This document shows positions 60,120 through 64,000 of a DNA stretch of 64,000 nucleotides, in pieces (position 1 is the first letter of the stretch; every line of letters begins with the position of its first letter). The notes below the pieces were generated by a model. That model ran no database searches and was not told the DNA's origin. It was given only the letters and a program-made list of their open reading frames with translations. This DNA is from Betaproteobacteria bacterium SG8_41 (GTDB lineage Bacteria > Pseudomonadota > Gammaproteobacteria > Burkholderiales > SG8-41). The translations under genes were made by a program, and so were the position numbers. Location of the stretch: NCBI GenBank assembly GCA_001303585.1, contig LJTT01000007.1:138031-202030 (forward strand), in the 5' to 3' direction.

Positions 60120-60164
60120 TGGCGCGCCCGGCAGGTTTGGGAGCCACGACCCCCTGGTGCGGAG
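60120..60164 (-). repeat. tRNA-Arg(ACG) 3' fragment B (45 nt)
   Basis: On the minus strand it runs from CTCCGCACCAGGGGGTC to CTGCCGGGCGCGCCA, positions 32-76 of tRNA-Arg with a damaged T-loop. The 30-base stretch 60106-60135, from the T-run through the acceptor end, is identical to 62388-62417 in element D. Confidence 0.78.
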
Positions 60165-60178
60165 CCCGCCCCAGATAC

Positions 60179-61003
60179 TCACGCAGAGTCCCAGGCCGGA
60201 CTGTGCGGCGGATTGACAATACGTGTTCCGCGGGCCAACGCCGAGATAGCGGCCATCTCTTCATTCGTGAGCGTGACGTCGAGGACCTTCAGGTTTTCGC
60301 GCAACTGTTCGACATTCTGGACGCCGGGTATGGCGACGACCCGTTCCTGCTGTACGAGCCACCGTAGCGCGACTTGAGCGACGCTCAGCTGCCGCCGCTT
60401 GGCGATCTCCTGCAGCACCGGATCGTTCAAGACCGCCCCGCGGGCGAGCGGGGAATGGGCGACCAGCACGAGCCCTTGCTCGCGCATCAGGTCCAGGAGC
60501 GGGCGCTGGTTCAGGTAAGGGTGGTACTCGACCTGGTTGGCCGCCAGGTCGCTGACGATCTCTAGGGCCTGTCGCACCAGGGCCGTCGGGAAGTTGGACA
60601 AGCCGATCGATCGCGCCTTGCCCTGTTCGCGCAGCGCTGCAAACTCACGGAGGGCCCACTCCAACGACACTACCGGGTTGGGCCAGTGGATGAGGAGAAG
60701 ATCGACATAGTCCGTTTGCAGCAAGCGCAGGCTCTTGTCCAGCTCGAACGCGAGGTCCGGCTGCGGCGGCGTCTTGGGGTGCAGCAGCTTCGTTGTCACC
60801 CAGATGTCACCGCGCGGGACCGACGAACGCGCCAATGCTTTCCCGACCGCTTCTTCGTTGCCGTAGTACCGGGATGTGTCTATGTAGCGATAGCCCTCGG
60901 CGAGCGCCGCTTCGACGAGCGCGCAGCCGGCGTCGCCGACGCTGCCTAGCGTCCCGAAGCCGATACCGGGCATCGTGTACTTCCCTACGAGTTCCTTTTC
61001 CAT
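60179..61003 (-). CDS. Aldo/keto reductase (2,5-diketo-gluconate reductase type)
   Basis: 274 residues, the usual AKR length. MPGIGFGTLGSVGDAG, YIDTSRYYGNEEAVGKAL (catalytic Asp and Tyr), WVTTKLLHPK (Lys), VDLLLIHWPNP (His) and VAIPGVQNVEQLRENLKVLDVTL (cofactor tail). Cytosolic NADPH-dependent carbonyl reductase; substrate unknown. ATG 61003 has only a weak ribosome site. It is the only gene between tRNA fragments B and C, and its stop lies 15 bp from fragment B. Confidence 0.92.
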   Translation of the reverse strand: MEKELVGKYTMPGIGFGTLGSVGDAGCALVEAALAEGYRYIDTSRYYGNEEAVGKALARSSVPRGDIWVTTKLLHPKTPPQPDLAFELDKSLRLLQTDYVDLLLIHWPNPVVSLEWALREFAALREQGKARSIGLSNFPTALVRQALEIVSDLAANQVEYHPYLNQRPLLDLMREQGLVLVAHSPLARGAVLNDPVLQEIAKRRQLSVAQVALRWLVQQERVVAIPGVQNVEQLRENLKVLDVTLTNEEMAAISALARGTRIVNPPHSPAWDSA

Positions 61004-61599
61004 GCGAGATTATGAATATCGGGTTTTCAAACAATGCATTTTTCGAGAACCCGCAATCTATGCCGCGACGGGCGAATCGTCAATCGCGTAAATTTTCACT
61101 CCGCTCCGTTGATTGAAATGCAGTCAGGTCCACCTTTCTGGAGCTGACGCAAAGAACAGGACCTCACCTCTTTCTTTGGACACACGCATCCCGGTCATCC
61201 CTCATCCCTCAGACTTCACCCCTGGAGCAAAAGGGCCGGCATCGATGTAGGCCTTTCTGCGTGGCACTCGCGCGCCCGCCAAGTCATCGGATGGGCAAGT
61301 CATGATCCGTGAATCGTGGATTGACCACAGCCGGCCGGGCAAGGCACGCATCGCCGCAGATATGAACCTGACCCAATTTTGCCGGCCCTATTTCTCCGCG
61401 CGTACGGCCCGGGGATACACCAAGCCCCCCTGCTCTATTCCATGGTTTCCGAACTTCCTTGATCCCGCCCGCAAAGAAAAATCTTCCGCGCCCGGCCCAG
61501 TGTGGAATACCACTTGCGAAGCGCCGGCACTTCGAATAGATTTCCCGCCTGCCTGCCGAAAATTGTCCCAAAACACGTATCACCCGAAAGGAGTTTCCG
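61004..61599. other. Intergenic stretch containing decayed ladder element C
   Basis: No convincing gene in 596 bp. It contains heptamers TCATCCC x2 (61195-61208), hairpin C (61234-61253), a tRNA remnant (61268-61283) and, at 61309-61322, a GTGAATC-type heptamer pair. The ribosome site AAGGAG of the lipoprotein gene lies at the right end. Confidence 0.55.
61195..61285 (-). repeat. Ladder element C: heptamers, hairpin and eroded tRNA-Arg end
   Basis: The order is the same as in B and D: TCATCCC x2, a hairpin with GGCC ends around CATCGATG (61234-61253), CTTTCTGCGTGGC, then CGCGCGCCCGCCAAG, which matches the acceptor end of the tRNA fragments only in part. It is the most decayed copy. Confidence 0.5.
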
Positions 61600-62295
61600 A
61601 TGTGCACCATGATTCGATGGACGTTATTGCTTGCAGCCGGCTCGTTGACCTTGATCGGTTGCGCAACCGACTACTCGCGGAGCGGAAGCGGCGACAACAG
61701 CATGTCATTCTTCATCACCAGCGTTAACCCCGGAAAGGGCGGCGATTTCGGAGGGCTTGCGGGAGCAGATCAGCATTGCCAGAAACTGGCTGCCGCTGCG
61801 GGCGCCGGAAACCGCACCTGGCGCGCCTACCTGAGCGGCCAGGGCCACAAGCTGAACGAACCCAATGTCGTGCACGCGCGTGACCGCATTGGCAAAGGCC
61901 CGTGGTACAACGCCAAGGGCGTGCTGATCGCGAACAATGTCGACGACCTGCATTCGGCAAACAACAACATCAACAAGCAGACGGCACTCGACGAGCGGGG
62001 CCAGATGGTCAACGGCCGCACCGAGAAGCCCAACCAGCACGATATTCTGACCGGATCGCGTCCCGACGGGACCGCCTTTGCGGGGACCCAGCGGTTTCCG
62101 GACATGACCTGCGGCAACTGGACGAAAAACACCGCAGAAGGGTCCGCGATGACTGGCCACCACGACCGCGCGGGGCCGACCAAAGATCCGTGGGGTGTGT
62201 CATGGAACTCCGCGCATCCGACGATCGGTTGCACCCAGGCGCTGATCGCCAAGACCGGGGGAGACGCCCGAATCTACTGCTTTGCCGCGAAATAG
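61600..62295 (+). CDS. Lipoprotein with DUF1554-like (lectin-fold) domain
   Basis: 231 residues. LTLIGCATD is a lipobox (lipidated Cys about residue 21). The rest begins MSFFITSVNPGKGGDFGGLAGADQHCQKLAAAAGAG, continues RTWRAYLS and ends IGCTQALIAKTGGDARIYCFAAK. This resembles the C-type-lectin-like DUF1554 family of surface proteins. AAGGAG lies six bases before ATG 61600. Probably surface-exposed or periplasmic; ligand unknown. It is the only gene between tRNA fragments C and D. Confidence 0.8.
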   Translation: MCTMIRWTLLLAAGSLTLIGCATDYSRSGSGDNSMSFFITSVNPGKGGDFGGLAGADQHCQKLAAAAGAGNRTWRAYLSGQGHKLNEPNVVHARDRIGKGPWYNAKGVLIANNVDDLHSANNNINKQTALDERGQMVNGRTEKPNQHDILTGSRPDGTAFAGTQRFPDMTCGNWTKNTAEGSAMTGHHDRAGPTKDPWGVSWNSAHPTIGCTQALIAKTGGDARIYCFAAK

Positions 62296-62360
62296 CTTCG
62301 CCGAAAAGCAAACGGGGGCGGTGTCTCATCCCTCATTCCACTGCCCTCATCATCCCTGAA

Positions 62361-62394
62361 GCAAAAAGGCCTGCAGCAATGCAGGCCTTTTTGC
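62361..62394. terminator. Perfect 15-bp hairpin of element D
   Basis: GCAAAAAGGCCTGCA (62361-62375), GCAA tetraloop, TGCAGGCCTTTTTGC (62380-62394). T-runs on both strands allow termination both of the lipoprotein gene and of a tRNA read from the right. Confidence 0.9.
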
Positions 62395-62401
62395 GTGAAG
62401 C

Positions 62402-62446
62402 TGGCGCGCCCGGCAGGAATTGAACCCACGACCCGCTGGTTCGTAG
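62402..62446 (-). repeat. tRNA-Arg(ACG) 3' fragment D (best preserved, 45 nt)
   Basis: The minus strand runs from CTACGAACCAGCGGGTC to CTGCCGGGCGCGCCA: anticodon loop from position 32 (anticodon ACG), 3' anticodon stem, variable loop, an intact T-arm (GTGGG TTCAATT CCTGC), acceptor strand and encoded CCA. The tRNA homology stops abruptly at position 32, and the bases beyond do not form a 5' half. A break at the anticodon loop is the classic crossover site of tRNA-targeting integrases, so this is probably an attachment site. Confidence 0.85.
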
Positions 62447-62847
62447 TTTTATCATGTACAAGTAACTCTATGATCCAACGGCGGGCCGACGACGCCCGTT
62501 GCTCAGCCTTTCGCAGTACGATGCACAACGGTTCACAACTCAATCCCGCAAAATTCCCGCGGGCTTGGATCCTCATTCCAAGGCTGACTCAGACACCGGA
62601 TCCATCGATTTCAGAGCCTCCTAACTCTTCGAGCCCCAGTTCTCGGTTCGGAGGGGCTCAACAAAAGCCCGCGCTGGTCCGCACTTGCGAAGTACTACAC
62701 GCCGCTACAGAGGCGCCATGTCCGCTTCCGACCCCAACACGGAGGCCTGAGGTGTCGCGCTCAGAATCGCGGCCGGCCTCTTGGTCGTGAACGCTTCGAG
62801 ACTCAGATTGAAGAAGCATTAAGACGTGCAGAGCGTCCGATTGAGAA

Positions 62848-63075
62848 ATGGCAACGCGCGATACGATGATGCACCAAGAACTGATTGACCTGCCGGCAAA
62901 TCGAGGCGGCCCAATTGTGGACCCGCCACCATTTAACGGAAATTGGGATTGCCCGTGGGTAAACGTCGGGAATCACCCTATTGCCCCGCTGGCGCCAGAG
63001 TCATACATTGGAGGTTCATACGATGTGACCAATCGAGGAAAGGAGGGACACCATGATCGAAATCCCGAGTTTTAG
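62848..63075 (+). CDS. Small hypothetical protein upstream of the nuclease
   Basis: 75 residues, hydrophilic, with Pro- and Gly-rich segments (LPANRGGPIVDPPPFNGNWD). It overlaps the nuclease start by 23 bp. No ribosome site is visible before ATG 62848 and no family is recognised. It may be a real accessory protein or a chance frame. Confidence 0.35.
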   Translation: MATRDTMMHQELIDLPANRGGPIVDPPPFNGNWDCPWVNVGNHPIAPLAPESYIGGSYDVTNRGKEGHHDRNPEF

Positions 63076-63847
63076 ACCCGAGACGCGATATGGAATCCCG
63101 ACGGCGGACCTCTACCTCATGAACCGCCAATATATTGTCGGATACTCCTTTCTCTTCCGGCAGCCACGATGGGCTCTGGAGCTCATCGACGAAGATAACA
63201 TTGCGATCAAGGAGAATCTCTTTCGATTGGACAACTTCCGCATTGATCTGCGGATTCCGGAAAAGTTTCGATCGACACTCAAGGATTACAGCGCCGAGAA
63301 GCACCCCGTAGACAAGAAATCTCTGTGGGATCGGGGCCACCTCGTCTCCAGCGCGGATCGGCGGTCGAAATTCGTTCTGAACAGCGAGACGTTTCTCCTC
63401 AGCAACATGAGCCCGCAGGCTCGCGGCTTCAATCGCGGAATTTGGAAGGACCTCGAAGAAGCAGTGAGGCATCTGGCGAGGCAAACCGACCAGTACGTCG
63501 AGGTCTATGCGGTTTGTGGTCCGTTGTTCGATGTCGACGACGATATCCACGTGATCGGCACGAGCAGAGTGGTCGTCCCGCACGGCTACTTCAAATCGGT
63601 ACTCGCAGAACGGAAGACCGGCCGCTTCGACATGTGGTCGTTCATGATCCCCAACGAGGAACAGAGTAAACCGCTGTCGAGCTTCCAATGCACAACAGAT
63701 GAAGTCGAACGACGCGCAGGACTGTCGCTCTGGGATCGGCTCCGTGGGGAAGATGGTGACGAATTGAGACGAGTGAAGAAAAAAATGTGGTCGCTTGCCG
63801 GCAGCACGAAGAAGGCGGCCAGGAAGAAAAAGACAACAAAAACTTGA
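63053..63847 (+). CDS. DNA/RNA non-specific endonuclease (NUC1 / beta-beta-alpha metal type)
   Basis: 264 residues. SLWDRGHLVSSADRRSK is the DRGH catalytic signature, and FLLSNMSPQARGFNRGIWKDLE contains the Asn metal ligand; VYAVCGPLFD and VPHGYFKSVLAE complete the fold. The AAAGGAGGGACACC ribosome site is strong. There is no signal peptide, unlike secreted relatives, and the C-terminus is Lys/Arg-rich (KKAARKKKTTKT). It could be a toxin-like, defence or housekeeping nuclease. Codon use looks less GC-biased than in the core genes, and it lies beyond tRNA fragment D, both consistent with acquisition. Confidence 0.88.
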   Translation: MIEIPSFRPETRYGIPTADLYLMNRQYIVGYSFLFRQPRWALELIDEDNIAIKENLFRLDNFRIDLRIPEKFRSTLKDYSAEKHPVDKKSLWDRGHLVSSADRRSKFVLNSETFLLSNMSPQARGFNRGIWKDLEEAVRHLARQTDQYVEVYAVCGPLFDVDDDIHVIGTSRVVVPHGYFKSVLAERKTGRFDMWSFMIPNEEQSKPLSSFQCTTDEVERRAGLSLWDRLRGEDGDELRRVKKKMWSLAGSTKKAARKKKTTKT

Positions 63848-64000
63848 GCGTCGACGAAAAAGAAGTCGTGAACGAAAACAGTCCGGGAATAGAGTCAGAC
63901 TCGATTTTCTCGCGGGGCGTCACGAGTCAAGACCGAGTGAGCGAAAAGTCGAGCCTGACACTCTAGCATCGGGACGTGTAGCGCGACCGCCCACCGGAGA
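63848..64000. other. Right end of window, no feature recognised
   Basis: 153 bp after the nuclease stop, A/G-rich, with no convincing gene start or hairpin. Confidence 0.4.

Larger units (their letters stand above)
62296..62847. other. Intergenic stretch containing ladder element D
   Basis: 552 bp. Apart from the hairpin and tRNA-Arg fragment at 62361-62446 and heptamers at 62326-62339, no convincing gene is seen. A short plus-strand frame at 62395-62790 starts inside the tRNA fragment and is judged spurious. Base composition falls to the right of 62447. Confidence 0.55.
58628..64000. mobile_element. Candidate accreted genomic island flanked by tRNA-Arg 3' fragments
   Basis: Four partial copies (A-D) of a tRNA-Arg 3' end, three of exactly 45 nt, each joined to a hairpin and lying on the minus strand, separate single genes: aminotransferase (A-B), aldo/keto reductase (B-C), lipoprotein (C-D) and a nuclease beyond D. 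This is what serial integration at one tRNA-Arg gene would leave behind. No integrase is visible and the intact tRNA would lie to the right of the window, so the boundaries are inferred. Confidence 0.45.

Noticed and set aside
58671-62446. Functional tRNA-Arg genes
   Set aside because: Only positions 32-76 are present in each copy; no D-arm or 5' acceptor strand can be found beside any of them.
62395-62790. Plus-strand open frame of 131 codons
   Set aside because: It starts inside the spacer and tRNA-Arg fragment D, has no ribosome site and no protein-like composition.

Overview
The window is GC-rich, densely coded bacterial chromosome, most likely from an uncultured betaproteobacterium of the Burkholderiales kind. 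The reasons are four Bug-type (TctC) solute receptors, a ubiUVT set, FNR-type promoters and many CoA, oxidoreductase and molybdenum-hydroxylase genes. No rRNA, intact tRNA, integrase, transposase or CRISPR array was found.

Layout. 0.1-9 kb: housekeeping and repair genes (a 6PGDH-like dehydrogenase, a cyclase-FHA protein, a zincin-like protein, pcm, endonuclease V, a NYN/OST-HTH protein), small envelope proteins, an FlK-like thioesterase, a PII-like protein and a ketopantoate-reductase-like enzyme. 9-18 kb: a Bug receptor, a sirtuin, a UbiD decarboxylase, a hydrolase, an amidohydrolase, two dehydrogenases and a CBS protein. 18.6-23.8 kb: an Fe3+-type ABC importer operon with two ATPases. 24-31 kb: oxidoreductases, an M14 peptidase, an alcohol dehydrogenase and an acyl-CoA dehydrogenase. 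31-34 kb: a Bug receptor beside a UGSC-motif selenoprotein with an in-frame TGA and a SECIS-like hairpin. 34-42.5 kb: a 2OG oxygenase, an NTT-like carrier with a TAT aldo/keto reductase, a patatin lipoprotein, a cupin and a TctC / fused TctA-TctB transporter. 43-46.5 kb: an anaerobic quinone module, rquA-ubiU-ubiV-ubiT. 46.8-56.2 kb: a Bug receptor, a hydrolase, and two molybdenum hydroxylases in convergent orientation. 56.4-58.5 kb: a ChaC-like cyclotransferase and an M24-fold protein. 58.6-64 kb: single genes separated by copies of a tRNA-Arg(ACG) 3' end joined to a hairpin.

How the genes work together. The quinone module should let the cell make ubiquinone without oxygen and convert part of it to rhodoquinone. 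rquA and ubiU each have an FNR-type box about 41.5 bp upstream of the start implied by a -10-like element, and the CBS gene and the M24-fold gene carry similar arrangements. The remaining content suggests a heterotroph that imports carboxylates and processes aromatic or N-heterocyclic acids (UbiD, molybdenum hydroxylases, acyl-CoA dehydrogenase), but no complete pathway is visible.

The strongest unusual signals are the UGSC selenoprotein, the ladder of 45-nt tRNA-Arg 3' fragments (positions 32-76 of the tRNA) at the right end, the FNR promoter set around rquA and ubiUVT, and a dispersed family of heptanucleotide tandem repeats that repeatedly sits on stop codons. All functions were assigned by reading the sequence and recalling families; no searches were run.
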